Origin: Epiperipatus broadwayi
Lineage: Eukaryota; Onychophora; Udeonychophora; Euonychophora; Peripatidae
Direction of reading: 5' to 3'
DNA: 64,000 nucleotides
Assembly (NCBI GenBank): GCA_028023455.1
Contig: JAQFVV010006221.1
Location: 6,925,011-6,989,010, forward strand
The notes below the pieces were generated by a model. It searched no databases. It was given only the letters and a program-made list of their open reading frames with translations, and was not told the origin of the DNA. This document shows positions 27,191 to 39,984 of this stretch, piece by piece. The translations under genes and the position numbers were made by a program. Each line of letters starts with the position of its first letter. The first letter of the stretch is position 1.

Positions 27191-27610
27191 ATAAATAAGA
27201 TTAGAAAGATAGAAATTTTGAAACAACATATCAATTATATAAAAGAATATCAAATTGAGATACTAGAAGATACAGCTACTACTCTGAGAATGGAAAAGGA
27301 TATTAAATAGGATACTTCTATAATATAAATGTAGAAGCAACACACAACTCTTCAGTTCAGTATGATATTATAGAATTAAATAATGAAAATTGACCTGAAC
27401 AAGAAAAGCAAAGTCCTGAGCAGCAGAGGGAAGATTTCTGCTTCTAATGAGGCCTGCCTATATGCAGCAGAAACCTAAAAGACAGGATTATTTCTAGTAA
27501 AACAACACCCTGCTTAAATGAAGAATGAAGGAGAGGTATTATTGTGTACTGACTAGTTATTTCTTTATTTATTTATGAAGTTATGTGTACAGCCTGCTCA
27601 GTACAGGAAA

Positions 27611-28239
27611 TGTTGAGTCATTCTAGGAATAATTATATGCAGAAAAAAGAATTAGACTAACTATAAATAACAACGTTCTAATTTGCAGGATAATAAAGTC
27701 TAACAATATGCAAATTAGTAAAGATAATAAAATGCCTGCAGAACTTATAATGAGAGAGAATGTAAAATGGATTAGACTGGAGACAGAAAGTAAAGCGACA
27801 AGCAGACTTGAAACTCTAAGTGCAGAATGAAAATTTGATAGTGCTGTTGTAGAAAGAGCTCCAGTTAATTCTAATTAGACTGACTCAGTGGTGCATGTGA
27901 GCAGTAAGGTGCTTAATAGAAATTGCTAGTGAATGACTCTAAAATTACAGGAGTTAAAGAAAATATATAGTTATGGAAGTAAAGACTTTAATAATTCATG
28001 GAATTAGAGATGAGCTCTAACTAGCTACCTATCTATTTATTTGTCTATCTATAGACATATGAATTGTTTCATGATTATACTGTTTATTGCTTTTCAACTA
28101 GCCAGTTGTCATTTGAACTACTAATACTAATTATTAATATATATATTATTCAGAGTGAATAAACTCATTAAGTTATTTATTAAAACTTGTGTTTGTGTGT
28201 GATTTTAAGTTGTACATCTGCTATATTATAGTCTGACCT
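27611..28239 (+). repeat. 3' LTR
   Basis: Starts TGTTGAGT, parallel to the 5' copy, and ends near attatagtctgac. Confidence 0.78.
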
Positions 28240-28880
28240 CATATATATTAGATTATCTTATGTAAAATGTAGCTTCTTCACAATTAGACATAAAATTTAC
28301 TTATCTGACATGATGGCAATATTTTTTTTGGGGAAAAAAGGGTTTTATTTTTTTTTAATTTTCATTATCATGAATATCTTTTATCTATTGTGATTTTTAG
28401 CTTTTGGATGTCTCAAAAATATCCATAAATTTTACATTTTGTAACTTGGTAAGTTTAAAAGATAAAATAACACTAAAATAAAAATGCATTCTTTTTCATA
28501 ATTTAGTTTTTGTAACATAAAATTGAAGTATATAAATAATATTTATTATTTGACTAGGTTTGATATTTAATTAAAATAGTAGCATGATAAAAACTTTGAT
28601 ATTATATTTTCCTTGTTAATCTAACTTACAGTCAAAGATTAATCAGCTCTGATTTTCTCTGATGGTGATTTATATATATGGAGATCACTTTATTGTATTT
28701 AATGCTTATTGATATCAAATGTTTTCCAATTTTGATCACTAATTATTTTTAAATGACTATTATACAAAGGCATTTTAATTATAAGAACGAAATCAAATAA
28801 ATCTTTTAGCTTATTTTTTTATGTATAAGTCAATGCTCTTCTTCCTTTTTTTTTTTTTAAATCACAGACAGTATACAAGA
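28240..28880. other. Intron sequence
   Basis: AT-rich, with T runs near 28323 and 28849; no gene or named repeat. Confidence 0.4.
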
Positions 28881-28889
28881 GTTGATTTT

Positions 28890-29410
28890 CACCCATGAAC
28901 ACTAAATGGCACTGTTAGCAATTTCTTACAAGAGTTTAAATGTGTAGAAGTAAACAGAATATTGGGTATGAGTTAATTTATAGCAAGGAAAGTAGTTTAA
29001 TGTTTAAGACTCTAAAGGGATCTTTAGCAACAAGGGAATATACACATAAATGGGAAAGAATATGGTTGATTTAGTCTGCAAGTTGTGTAAGGAAGGCATA
29101 GAAAATATTAGGCATCTGTCAATTGAATGTAAATGTCTGAAAGTAGAAAGGGTACAAATAATGAAGTTGTGGAAGAATAAATATGAACAAAATGATTATA
29201 CAGAAAATGACTTATTGGTTTTTATGCTGGGTTTGGGAAAAGATAAGGGGTTTTTAGATATAAAGGCAATGAAGTTGACAAAGGTTATGTTGTGGAAATG
29301 GGATGGAGCAGGATAGAGAAGAATATGGGAAAACTTGGGGTGGGGAATGCAAAGGAAAGTCAAAGTGGCTAACAAGTTTCTTTGGGCATAGTTGTTGAGA
29401 GATTCCTGAC
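28890..29410 (+). pseudogene. LINE C-terminal fragment
   Basis: A frame at 29050-29316 reads DLVCKLCKEGIENIRHLSIE then CKCLK, the CxxC...H...C finger found near the C-terminus of many non-LTR retrotransposons. It is preceded in another frame by LKGSLATREYTHKWE (28990-29050). Downstream residues (KDKGFLDIKAMKLTKVMLWK) continue the same region. No RT is attached, so it is a 5'-truncated copy. The clade is not settled; it looks different from the LINE at 7-16 kb. Confidence 0.65.
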
Positions 29411-29991
29411 TCTGTATAATGAGAAGTCACAGTGCATCACATTATCACTTACATATCACCATTTTCTTGCTAAATGGAATTCATTTAAAGAAAAGTTGCT
29501 GACATTGTCATTCATTATTTAATCTGTGGTTATATAATGATCCCAAGAGGGGGAAAATATCAACAATATTTAATGCAAAGAAAAGTAAACAATAATAGTC
29601 AGGATTTTTTATTTCATATATTATATACCAATCCCATGAGGAAAAACAAAGAAAGGGTACAGGATTAGTTTATTATGGTTACCTAATGTTAAATAATAGA
29701 AATAGTCCAACATATAAATCCAACTAAAATATCAACATACGAACCTTCAGGAAAACGCTATTACTTTCTCTGAATGACAACTATTTTTCCAGAACTTGTT
29801 GTGGGAGTTTCTTAGCATTGTTATTTAGTATCAGTTGATTAGATAAATCATTGCTTAATTCAGTGTATATGAATCATTGGAATAAAATGATAATATTCTT
29901 TATACATGTTAAATTACTAAACAATATTAACGTATGTAATTATTCCATAAATAATTCCAGAGCATATCACTGCCTGAAATAAAGGTCAAAA
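29411..29991. other. Intron sequence
   Basis: AT-rich; no gene or named repeat. Confidence 0.4.
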
Positions 29992-30052
29992 CACCTCAAC
30001 CATTAAGAAATTTTCAGCTATATCCTCTGAAAATTTCTTAATGGTTGAGGTG
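29992..30052. repeat. Perfect 26-bp inverted repeat (hairpin)
   Basis: Arms 29992-30017 and 30027-30052 are exact reverse complements with a 9-base loop (ctatatcct). Near-pairing continues a few bases outward. The geometry resembles a microRNA precursor or a very young foldback, but no known mature microRNA is recognised. Confidence 0.9.
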
Positions 30053-30539
30053 ATTTGATGTAATTTTTAGTACATGCTAATAATAGACAAGTTATCAGTG
30101 ATTGGAAAAATTTACAGCAATAAGTCAAAATTTAATGGTAGTGCTAAGTTAAAATATAATAATAGTAAACAAGAAAAAAATGAGTATTTATTGTGAATGA
30201 CTGGTTTTAAGAATAATGAATCCATATATTATAAATAAAATTTATACATAAATATTGTCATGGAATTAAAACAAATATCAAATTAAAGTATACTTGAAAA
30301 GTAATGTAAAAAATACGTATCTTGTTACAGACATGGATTCAGGAATGATCATGAATTTATATGGTTAGGAATTTACATATGAAAATGATGAGAAAAATTA
30401 GCATTATGAAATTAAAAAAATTGATCAATTCTAAGCTCCAAAAAATTTATTTTCAAAAAACTAATGATCAAAAGCATAAGATAATCTGCAACCTAATCTA
30501 ATAGAAGATTAAAAAAAAGTATCAAAAATATTATGATAC
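30053..30539. other. Intron sequence
   Basis: Nothing recognised before the LTR element; gatac at 30535-30539 is that element's target duplication. Confidence 0.4.
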
Positions 30540-31155
30540 TGTTGTGTTTGGTCTGGATTACAGACCCAACCTACAAAAGTTAATACTAATACCAGTATTA
30601 CAATTAATATAATATTTATTATTCACAACTATATACAATAAATTATACAGTATATATACAATAAACAGTAGTTATACTGGAACTCTTGAATCCGAGTCTT
30701 GCGGTACTACCGCTTCCAGCTATACCTGATGACTTGCCTCGCGGGTAGGGAGAATGACTTCCAGCTGTACAAGACAGCATGCCTCGAGTCAACAGTAGTC
30801 TTAGCAGTGTCTGGTCCCTCTGTGGACTTGCCTAGCTGCATAGAAAAATAGCAGATTACTGTTAGTGGGAATGCTGACTGTTGTTCAGGTTAGCATGGCT
30901 TCTCTGGGAGAGTGCGTATAGTCTTTTCAAATTCTTCCCTGATTCCCACAAAAGGCTGACTATTTATAGCCAGATCCCTGAACTTCCTGAAAACACTTGG
31001 ATTCAGCAAACATCATTGCTTATTGGCCAGTAACAATCATTGGCTATGTTTTAGCTATACATCAGCCTATTGGCCTGTGGAAAACAATGCTTAATCCGAT
31101 CAGATAAGGAGGAATCTGGAATAGTACACTTCTGAGAGAAGGAAGGACTATAACA
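30540..31155 (-). repeat. 3' LTR
   Basis: Intact copy, minus strand, TGTTATA...ACACAACA. GC-richer in the U3-like half (30690-31155). Confidence 0.9.
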
Positions 31156-31180
31156 TCCCTCCCCCTGTCTAAAATTTAGC

Positions 31181-31579
31181 CTAGAGAACATAATCATGCT
31201 TTGGTGCTGGTTGTGGTTTGCTGCTGTCTTTGGTTTGTTGGACCTCCTTGCTTGCACTGCATGTCTCTGGAGCTTTCTTCCTAGTGGCTGCATCAGTATA
31301 ATCCAACCTATGTTGATTTCGATGGCAGTGATGTTGATATCCATCTGCTGTTTGGACTACAATGGTGTGGAGTCCTTTTTGTTGGATTACGACTGCTGGG
31401 ATCCATTTAGTGGGTCCTCTACACATCCTACTTAGCACTTTAGTGTGCAAAGCTAATGGTGTTCTGGCAATCCTGGTGTTCCAGCTTCCCATATCCATTT
31501 TTGTTATCAGCTTTTTGTTGACGTCTGAGTAATCAGGTTTTAATTTAGTTAATGTTGTGATCTGGTTCACCTTTGTCAC
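31181..31579 (-). pseudogene. Integrase C-terminal domain
   Basis: A 132-codon open frame containing WNTRIARTPLALHTKVLSRM then GPTKWIPAVVIQQKGLHTIV, the G-TKW-PG-V-------Y-V pattern of the Ty3/gypsy integrase C-terminal (GPY/F-like) domain, and a basic, polar tail (KKAPETCSASKEVQQTKDSS). The element at 43.8-47.2 kb carries the same domain (KWIPAVVIKIKGLQTVVVQT near 46390). The core catalytic domain is deleted: the frame is joined to protease sequence within 50 bp upstream. Confidence 0.8.
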
Positions 31580-31628
31580 TACAAAGCCTAAGTGACTGAG
31601 CCAGTCACGGCCTTATAAGTTGCTGTGA

Positions 31629-32147
31629 TCACCTGATGCCACTACCAGTGGTAGGTGTATAGTTTTGTTTGTAAATTTTAACTCTTGTCTGACCCAATAG
31701 TTTTATTTTCTTGCCCGGATAGTCTGTTATAGCCTTGCTGCTAGGATGCAGCTTATATTTATTATTTTTATTAATGATAGCCCAGGTCTTTTTCGAAACA
31801 GTAGACACTGCAGACCCTGTGTCCTGTTTCATTCTCACTGATGTATCATTAGTTATAATACTATGTATAAATCCAGACAGATCCTCCTTAATGTGATTTA
31901 TACTGGCAACTTGTTTATATTTCTTATAGTTGTCCTTGTTGTTTTTTGGAATGGGTTTTGCCATTCTCATATTGGCTGCTTGTCTTTTTAAGTTTTGACA
32001 TGCAGCTCTTATATGACAGACTTGCTTGCAAAATGAGCACACATAATGGGGGCGTGGACATTCTGTTTGCACATGCATCGGTTCATCACACCCATAACAA
32101 CGCTTATCACTCGTTATTGTTGAACTAACAATGCTTGACAGACTCAC
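31629..32147 (-). pseudogene. gag zinc knuckle and protease
   Basis: A 172-codon frame. Residues 18-31 CYGCDEPMHVQTEC and 38-50 CSFCKQVCHIRAAC are two cysteine-rich knuckles of nucleocapsid type. Residues about 108-116 contain KQDTGSAVS, the aspartic protease active site DTGSA, followed by KIKLLGQTRVKI. After a frameshift the reading continues to VVASGDHSNL-GRDWLSHL (31620-31560), the usual end of the protease. Fusion of gag end and protease in one frame is usual for this group. Confidence 0.82.
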
Positions 32148-32346
32148 TCTTCTGTTCCACTTTTTGAATGATAAAATATTTTTTTAATAGCCTTGCTTGA
32201 CACGCTATAGATTCTGCCAGCATGGCTTGAGTTACAGCCTTTTCAAAGTCTATATCCAGCGTCATTAATAGTTTGAGTCTTAAATTATCATCGTTCATTC
32301 CACAAATGAAACAATCATATAGTGCTTCATTTAGAACTCTTTAAAA

Positions 32347-32706
32347 TCACACGAGTGCTAATGCCCGGATTCGCATTGCGAATTCTCTAGCTTTTTCGCC
32401 CTCCGCTTGGATACAGAGATTGAAATAATATCTCTGCATTATTGTTAGCGGTTGGGGGGAAAAATATTCTGTGAGAATCACCAGTGCCTTCTCAAAATTC
32501 AAGTCAGCCAGTGTTTCTGACCCAATTTGAGATTTTAAAATATTATACGTCTGTGACCCAATTATTGTCATCAGCGTCACAAATTTTATTTCAGACTTTT
32601 TAATCTGATTAGCTTGCATATAAAAGATCAGATGCTCTTTGTAGCTTGACCAGTTCTCAGGGAACCCTGGGTCAAAAGCTTCCATCAAACTAATTATATT
32701 AGCCAT
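32347..32706 (-). pseudogene. gag capsid region
   Basis: A 119-codon frame from an ATG. It begins MANIISLMEAFDPGFPENWS, then SYKEHLIFYMQAN, and further on has EKALVILTEYFSPQPLTIMQ-like residues and FNLCIQAEGEKAREFAMRIR. The FD-G-----W--Y---L--Y and YF-P-P----R--F--- patterns are those of Ty3/gypsy gag. The + strand copy at 44.44-44.81 kb is the same family. A frameshift separates it from the zinc-knuckle frame. Confidence 0.82.
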
Positions 32707-33226
32707 TCTTTTTATTTTTTCTCTGTTATAATGTGAGAAAAATATTTGTTTCGTATTTATTGCGAGTAACCACTCAATACGGTTATTTTTGACAGACTTT
32801 TTACTCCACTAGGGGGAGATTCGGTCTTTTTTAGAATGTCCAATTTTGATTGGTTTATGAACCACCAATCGCATTTGTGATCACTTCATTTTTTCTCCCA
32901 GAAATAAGTGATCTTAACAATGACTATTTAGTAAATACAACGAATGTCTATACTTGCATATTCGCGTATTTTGTTTTCCTAAAAATAAATTATTTCAACA
33001 ATCACTGTTTAGTAAACACGACATATTTTACTTTTTATTTTTCCCGAAATAAGTGATTTTAATAATCACTGTTTAGTAAATATGTATTTGTGTATTTTAC
33101 TTGGGCAGTATTTAGGTGTGTAATTACAGATTTATAATTTACGAGTGTCTATAAGTGCGCACTTGCATATTTATGCTCCCAAGTTTTTTTCTTTTTTCAG
33201 CTGTGGGGGAAAAAAATCTTGTCTAA

Positions 33227-33234
33227 CTGCACCA
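33227..33234 (-). other. Primer-binding site
   Basis: Minus strand TGGTGCAG, six bases inside the 5' LTR; identical to that at 9013. Confidence 0.65.
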
Positions 33235-33240
33235 AAAATC

Positions 33241-33374
33241 TGTTGTGTTTGGTCTGGATTACAAACCCAACCTACAGAAATTAATACTAATACCAGTATT
33301 ACAATTAATATAATATTTATTATTTACAACTATATACAATAAATTATACAGTATATATACAATAAACAATAGTT
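33241..33374 (-). repeat. 5' LTR, first piece
   Basis: The 3' end of the 5' LTR (minus sense), matching 30540-30675. It stops at the TIR element's target duplication CAATAGTT (33367-33374). Confidence 0.9.
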
Positions 33375-35095
33375 GGTAATTATCTGAAATCTGGGCATGG
33401 CCGCTTGGGGTGCTGATGCTATACAAAAATCAATCAAATGTAACATACTGGGCTGCCGCAACTTTTTTTTTTATAGAACTTTTTTTTTTTTTTTTGATTA
33501 AACAAATTTTTATTTCATTTATAACATTATTTCTTTTTTCATTAAACAAATTTTTATATTCATTTTCATTGTTTTTTTTTAACCTGACATTTTTCTTTAT
33601 CCAACAAATTTTGGTAATTTAATTTTGTGTTTATTTTTCTGAATTTTAAAACTTTGGACTGTTTCATGACGAAAAAACTTGTTTTAACCCCACCAAAAAA
33701 TATAATGGCACAATTATTTGGGACTTTGTTTCGACTTTGTTCTACTTTTTTTTTTTGTTGACTAAATTATTTTTCTTATTATTAAATCAAAAGTAACTTT
33801 TGTGTTGTTGGGGGGTTCAAAAATTGTTTTGAAACCCCCACCCCAGATCAATAATTGTAACAAAACGTCAATAATTTTTCTTATTTTTAAACATCTTTTT
33901 GTCACTTTTTACTTTTATTTATATTTCATTTGAATTAGCCTCTTTTTTTGGCTTCTACAATAAACAGCTTTTTGGGGGGCTTTCGTACTGTTATTATTAA
34001 CAAAAAGTAAACAAAAATAGTCACTTATTTTAACCCCACTTGTTTTAACCCTGATGAAAAAATATAATGCAATTATTTGGGAATTGTTTCGAATTCATTC
34101 AACCTTTTTTTTGGGGGGGGGGGGTTTGACCAAATTGTTTTTTTTCTTATTAAATCAAAAGTAACTTTTGTGTTTTTTGGGGGTAAAAAGTTGTTTTCAA
34201 ACCCCCACCACCACACTCGGAAAAATAATTGTAACAAAAAGTCAATAATTTCTTTTTTTTTCAACAACTTTTTTTCATTTTTTATTTTTATTTATATTTC
34301 GTTTGAATTATATTTTTTTTTACCTTCTACAATAAACTGCTTTTTTGGGAGATTTTCATACTTTGTTATTATTAACAAAAACTCAACAAAAATAGACATT
34401 TATTTTAACCCCGCTGCAAAAAAGATAATCCAAATACTTGTCAATTTCTAATGAAACTGAAAATAAAAAAAAAGTACACAAACTTTGGACTTTTTGAACT
34501 TATTTATTATTTTATTGCTGTAATAAAAAGTCTGGTAGGTGGGAGGACATTATGTGCCTGAAAAAAAGGACACAGTCTCCCTCACTGTCTGTACTCTGCA
34601 ATTGTGAAAAGTTGAAAAATTGCACGTTCTTCTCAGACCTTTTATTGATCTCATATATTTTCCACACTGAAACGTGACTTAGTGCGTGAGCTTTGTCGAA
34701 GCGTGTTCGAACATACTCTTTGCCAATTTTTTACATATTAACATTTTTTTAGTGAAGGCTCTGACCATATGACAATTATTAGTAATTAACAACGTTATTT
34801 AAATATAAATGACATTATTATGGAGATTTGAAAAGTTGTACCGACTTGAAATTAAAATACCCTCAAGCGATACGGTAATCAGCTAAGAATAGAACAAATA
34901 TGCATAAATAGTTTCGAAGCACAAAACAGGCCGTAATATTTTTGTGCAATGTTATGTAAAGCAGCCTAGCAATGGGTTAATACAATATAAATGTTGTTAT
35001 TAGCCATAAGGCCGGCCACAGAAACAGCATTTTTATGTGTTTTGACACATAAACAACACCATCAGGTAGCCATGCCTTGATTTCAGATGATTACC
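33375..35095. mobile_element. TIR element 1 (1.7 kb, non-autonomous)
   Basis: Ends GGTAATTATCTGAAATC (left) and GGTAATCATCTGAAATC (right, other strand) match 16 of 17, then both continue to ...GGCATGGC. An exact 8-bp duplication CAATAGTT (33367-33374, 35096-35103) marks the insertion, because the sister LTR is uninterrupted here. 8-bp duplications are typical of hAT-type transposases. There is no transposase. The inside has two to three tandem copies of a unit of about 365 bp (33690-34050, 34055-34420) with conserved CAAAAGTAACTTTTGTGT and G/T runs. The tail (34590-35060) resembles that of the element at 21942. Confidence 0.9.
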
Positions 35096-35103
35096 CAATA
35101 GTT

Positions 35104-35598
35104 ATACTGGAACTCTCGAATCAAAGTCTTGTAGTTCTACTGCTTCCAGCTACACCTGATAGCTTGCCTCACAGGTAGAGAGAATGACTCTTCAGGCTGT
35201 ACAAGACAGCTTGCCTCGAGTCAACAATAGTCTTAGTATTGTCCAGTCCCTTTGTGGACTTGCCTAGCTGCATAGACAAATAGTGGATCACTATTAGTAA
35301 GAATGCTGACTGCTATTCAGGTTAGCAGGGCTTCCCTGGGAGAATGCATACAGTTTTTTCAGGTTAGACAGACGTTCTTCCCTGATTCTCACAAAAGGCT
35401 AATTATTTATAGCCAAATCCCTGACCTTACTGAAAACACTAGGATGCAGTAAGCATTGTTGCTTATTGGCCTGTAATAATCATTGGCTATGTTTTAGCTA
35501 TATATCAGCCTATTGGCCTGTGGCAAACAATGCTTAATCCGATCAGATAAGGATGAATCTGGAATAGTCCACTTCTGAGAGAAGGGAGGATTATAACA
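35104..35598 (-). repeat. 5' LTR, second piece
   Basis: Matches 30675-31155, separated from the rest by TIR element 1. Confidence 0.9.
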
Positions 35599-35603
35599 GA
35601 TAC

Positions 35604-36330
35604 TGTTTACACAGGATCAGTAGATATGTTACATGGAATTCAAACCATACATTTAAGAAAATGAGGGTAATTTGAAATGAAAAATATAAGAACAGCTGAA
35701 TAAAGAATATAACAATAGTAAGATGAAGAATATTTGCCAGACAATGTCATGATAAAAAAAATAGATATAGAAAAGTACTTTTAATTTTATTTATGAAAAA
35801 TAAAATGTGTGAAAAAAAGATGATTTTTAAGACAATAACTAGGGAAATATTAAAAATAAAAGAAGAAAAGTGTGGAAGGACTACCGGTAAAATAAAAAAA
35901 ATTGCAAAATGCAGCTATGTAACAAATTCTGATGTGACCTTAATATGAATGTGCTATCTGCCTCTAGGGAAAAAACTGCAAACATAAATAATTAAAACAA
36001 TTTTTATCATAGAAACAAGTAATTATCAAATTTGATCAGTATTGTTAATAGTAAAATAAGTGATTTTTATTTATAACTCAAAATTGTTCAACAATAAATA
36101 CACTTATAGATCCTTGAAATTATTAAAATCAAACAATTAATCAGAGAATTAGATCTGCAAAAATCTCATTTTTTACTGATGATATATTATTTTGTAATAA
36201 CTTTATTTAGATGTAATTTTAGTATTGAAATACAATTTTAAAGGTTGTATTTGTTAATTTTAATAATCAATGAGAACAAGAGACTAATAAAATATTATAA
36301 ATAAGATTATGATATAATATATATATAAAT
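35604..36330. other. Intron sequence
   Basis: AT-rich; no feature recognised. Confidence 0.4.
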
Positions 36331-36390
36331 ATTTTCAAACAATTTAACAGTCCAAAACAGTATTTTTGTACCGTTAAATTGTTTGAAAAT
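36331..36390. repeat. Hairpin with 18-bp perfect stem
   Basis: attttcaaacaatttaac (36331-36348) and its exact reverse complement (36373-36390) enclose 24 bases. It could be a short palindromic element or chance in AT-rich DNA. No function assigned. Confidence 0.8.
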
Positions 36391-36439
36391 CACATATAAT
36401 ATTTTTATAATGGGTATTATACTTTTACATTTAATATAT

Positions 36440-37790
36440 ATAAATATATTGTATCGGTCCGAATCTTTTTACTCCGGTCTTATAAATTTATGACCTACAT
36501 ACGCACCAAGCATGAAGTGACATATGTAATTAAGTTAAAGGTTGATAATAATCCATTCCAAAAATATTGTTGGGTAAATATAAGAAATATTTCCAAATAG
36601 AATTATTAGAGGAATGAGATTCAATCTACGTTAGGTCAATCGAAACCCTCTTTGTTAAACTATCTCACTATTGTTCAATTATCTAAACGTTGGTCACTTT
36701 TTTTTTCTTTGCACACCTTTGAAAGTACTGAAATGTTATGATCCAGCCTTTACGGGCCACCTTCGATAAAGAAACCTAATATTGATCCCCTTTTCTTTCC
36801 CGAGAGAGTGTGCAAATATAAATGATCCCTATCATTATCTTTATTATATTAATAGATTCTGACATAAGAGTGAAATCAATCCAACTTCCCGATAAAGCCA
36901 TCCCAATAACTAGCTAATTATATTGTTTATTTTTCTCATATCTTGAGTTAATACGTGGTTCGGTTCTCCGGTTCTACAACTATAATAATTATCTACTCCA
37001 AATATGTAATTTATCAAATAAATAAATTATGTGGTAAATGATTTAAATATGAAATATAATATTATTTATTTTTCCCATTTCAAAACTATTGCCTTTAGTT
37101 TACGTAATATGATATTGATTTGTCAAGCTAAAGATTTACTTAAAGAAAACAAGCACACATATAAAAAAAATAAACTTTTTTTTTTAAAGAGAAATTTGGA
37201 TATGTTTATAGGTGACGTAAATGATGTTTATTCAAAAACATTTTTCTTTTTAAAAAAATATTTTTTAAGGTGATTGCATAATAGGTGTGGTCTATACCCC
37301 CTTCCCACTTTAAGAGTAACAAAATAATAAATTACTTTTATGTGACAAACATATTCAAAAGAAAAAAAAATTATCGAGGTTTACTAGCATGTCTACCATT
37401 TATTCCTTTAGTTTGTAAATCTTAATATTATGGGCACATCAATATTCTTGTGCTCAAATTATATATATATATTTTATATGGCAACATCTACATCTTTTCA
37501 TTTTGGGTGCATAATAATGATGCAAAAAGAATACAGACATAAGACACTCAACATGAGGTGTCGCCATAGTGATTTAAAGATTAAGAAATAGAAGAATCCT
37601 GCACATGGCGGATCTAGGTTAGACATACACGTAAGTACCATCTAAAGTTATACATATTCCAAAAGATTAAATAAAAAGACTAATTATTATAATATACAAA
37701 TAAGGAAAAGAAAAAAAAATATTTATAGAAACATAAAATTAATATAAAATATACACTCATCTTAGCTTCTGAATTCCATTCAGGTTTGAC
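36440..37790. other. Mixed-composition region, unidentified
   Basis: GC rises in places (for example cggtccgaatc at 36456, ggttcggttctccggttc at 36957), unlike the surrounding AT-rich DNA, as in decayed mobile DNA. The 80-codon frame at 37031-37273 resembles nothing I know. No ends or target duplication found. Confidence 0.3.
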
Positions 37791-37791
37791 T

Positions 37792-38051
37792 TCAAAGGGG
37801 ATCATATAACCATTCAACAGGGCTGATAGGAATTCCTTTCACCAAATTCACATTATAGAGTCCTCCTTCAATCAGGGTATGCTGGCTTCTAAATCATTTC
37901 TGGGCGTCTGGATTGAACGGGTGGGTGTATGCTGCTAAAAGTCTACTCCATAATTATTCGGTAAGCTCAAAAATATTAATGCCATCTCGATCTGGTATCT
38001 CTTCTTGGGTACTTGGATATAATTTTCAAGTCTTTATATTTCCCACAGCAG
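37792..38051 (-). pseudogene. Unidentified decayed coding stretch
   Basis: One minus-strand frame over about 260 bp has only three internal stops. Between them it reads protein-like, non-repetitive sequence: YPSTQEEIPDRDGINIFEL, LWSRLLAAYTHPFNPDAQK and HTLIEGGLYNVNLVKGIPI, ending SPVEWLYDPL. Residue use (W, P, H, D, G) is unlike random AT-rich translation. I do not recognise the family; a retroelement polyprotein fragment is the likeliest explanation. Confidence 0.4.
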
Positions 38052-39921
38052 ACTTTATTACAGAAAATCAGTTTTAGTTATAATCTCATTCAAATTGCAA
38101 ATTACGAATCATAAGTTTGTCAATCACAGCTTTAGGTCCTAATATATGATCTTCCAAGATTGGGAGATGAGTTGCTGACTATTTAAGAGCTCAGCAAAAC
38201 TTTTGCTTTGTGGATAGCAATGATGAGATTCCTTGGAGGTCCAAGGTTGCAGTTATGACAAAAATGGTTATTCTCTCTTTTCTTGTTTTTGATTTCAACA
38301 ACTTTTACCAAAATTTCTCTAATAGTAACACCACGTACAAATGATTAAGTTTCAAATATCATTTTGTTTTTCTTTTGCTCTCAAATGGTGATAGCAGGAA
38401 CATAATATAATAATGAACAACTACTTAGCAAAAACAGTCAGACTACTTGGACAAGCAAGCATCCAACTGACCTCTTTATACCTAGTAGGTAGCTCACATG
38501 GTCCACCCATCAGTCCAATTTCAATACCCCTCCCTACGAGCTATTGCATCAACCAACAACTTATTAATTATACTTTATATACATTCCTTTTAATTTTTAT
38601 GTTAAAGTACACATTTTCTAATTTTGGAAATTATAGGGTTTCCATCTTGGGCTAATTAGATCACTCATTACAACCTCCTTTTGCAGATAAAAACAACTTC
38701 TTTTGATTTTATTTTTACAAACAAAAAAAATTTCTCTTAATACAAAAATAATTTTCTTTTCTCTCTCTCTTTTTTTAAAGACAAATTATAATGCATAAAA
38801 GCTTTATGTAGATCAAGATTAATTAATTACAGAGCTACAACTACAATGGATAGAAAAATTTAAATTCTTTCTATAAAAATTTTTTTTAGAAATAAAAATA
38901 AATAAATAGATACATTTATGTATTTGCATATTGGAACATTTATAATTAATAATATAAGTACAAAAAATGTTACTACACATTATTGGTTTTCTCTTTATTA
39001 TTATTTTCTGTTCTTTTATAAACAATAAAAACAAAAATCTTACAATCTCATAAATAATGATATAACACAACTATATAGCTTTGTTGGGTGCATAAAAGCT
39101 TATTAATAATTATAATATATCCACTTGTAGTGTAGGTGTGAATAGGAATATAGCATAGACCAAACCCAATTATTTATGCAACATATATAAATATCTGTAA
39201 TATACATCCCATTACGATTTATTTGATATATATAAAAATATATATAATATTTTAATATTATAAAGATCAGCTGTGCTGAATCCTCAGCAACAGCCATTTT
39301 CTGTGAGGGCATTATATATGGTCTGGCACAATGTATATATTGTAATGGTGTGGTATATGCTGTTACATCACTTTCTAATAAAAGTAGAAAAGATCTATAA
39401 ATAAAATCACCCACAAATAGAAATATATATATAAAAATAATAATAAAATTTTTATTTAAATTAATATATATACTGCACAAATGGCAAACTAATTATATAA
39501 TTATTTAAAGTTAAAAATCTAAAAACAAGATTGTTTTAATACAAAGGAATAAAAAAAAAGCTGTTAATTAGTATTAATCTTGGAATGGAAATTATTTTCT
39601 ATATTGACATAATAGCAAACTTGGGCATATAATCAGATAAGAGATAAATTAAAAAATACTGGTGATAAAATTTTGAATTCCTGCTCTACAGCAAGCTGGC
39701 CAATAATGATGGAAATAAACACACGAACCACAGAGAAAAGTCATCATTGCCAATAAGAACAGCGCTAAACTAGGCAAGATCGATCCTGGAATTTGATGAT
39801 AAGAATTCAAAATGGATATAAAAAGAAAACCTTTAAGTGGAGATTTAGATTGGGATTGCTCTTGCTGATTGCATGTTATTTAAATATATTTATAAATGAA
39901 TTGCAGATCTCCAAAATGTAG
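38052..39921. other. AT-rich gene-free DNA
   Basis: Nothing recognised. Frames at 38413-38655 and 39103-39480 look like chance. A weakly coding-like patch near 39660-39840 may be more decayed retroelement sequence. Confidence 0.35.
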
Positions 39922-39984
39922 GGAGTCACACAATAATTTATGTTTCCCTTACAGGAGTCACACAATAATTTATGTTTCCCTTAC
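39922..39984 (+). repeat. 32-bp tandem duplication
   Basis: The unit ggagtcacacaataattt(atgtttcccttaca) occurs twice in direct succession without mismatch over about 31 bp, so it is recent. Confidence 0.9.

Larger units (their letters stand above)
24574..28239 (+). mobile_element. RT-deleted Ty3/gypsy LTR retrotransposon
   Basis: Direct LTRs beginning TGTTGAGT (24574 and 27611) flank gag, CCHC-like, protease and integrase remains; RT and RNase H are absent. The order gag-PR-IN fits Ty3/gypsy. Many frameshifts and stops show decay. I could not settle the last bases of the LTRs (they diverge after attatagtctgac, about 25206 and 28238) and found no clear target duplication. It lies in the putative 34-kb Boule intron, in the same direction as that gene. 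Confidence 0.8.
30540..35598 (-). mobile_element. RT-deleted Ty3/gypsy element, split by a TIR insertion
   Basis: On the minus strand the element starts at 35598 with TGTTATAATCC and its LTRs end ACACAACA. LTR copies are 30540-31155 (616 bp) and 33241-33374 plus 35104-35598 (629 bp). GATAC is duplicated at 30535-30539 and 35599-35603. Primer site TGGTGCAG (33227-33234, minus), gag, CCHC knuckle, protease and the integrase C-terminus are in order; RT, RNase H and most of integrase are gone. A polypurine tract (agacagggggaggga, minus, 31156-31170) borders the 3' LTR. The 5' LTR is split by a 1.7-kb TIR element. The frames are less broken than in the neighbouring copies. Confidence 0.92.
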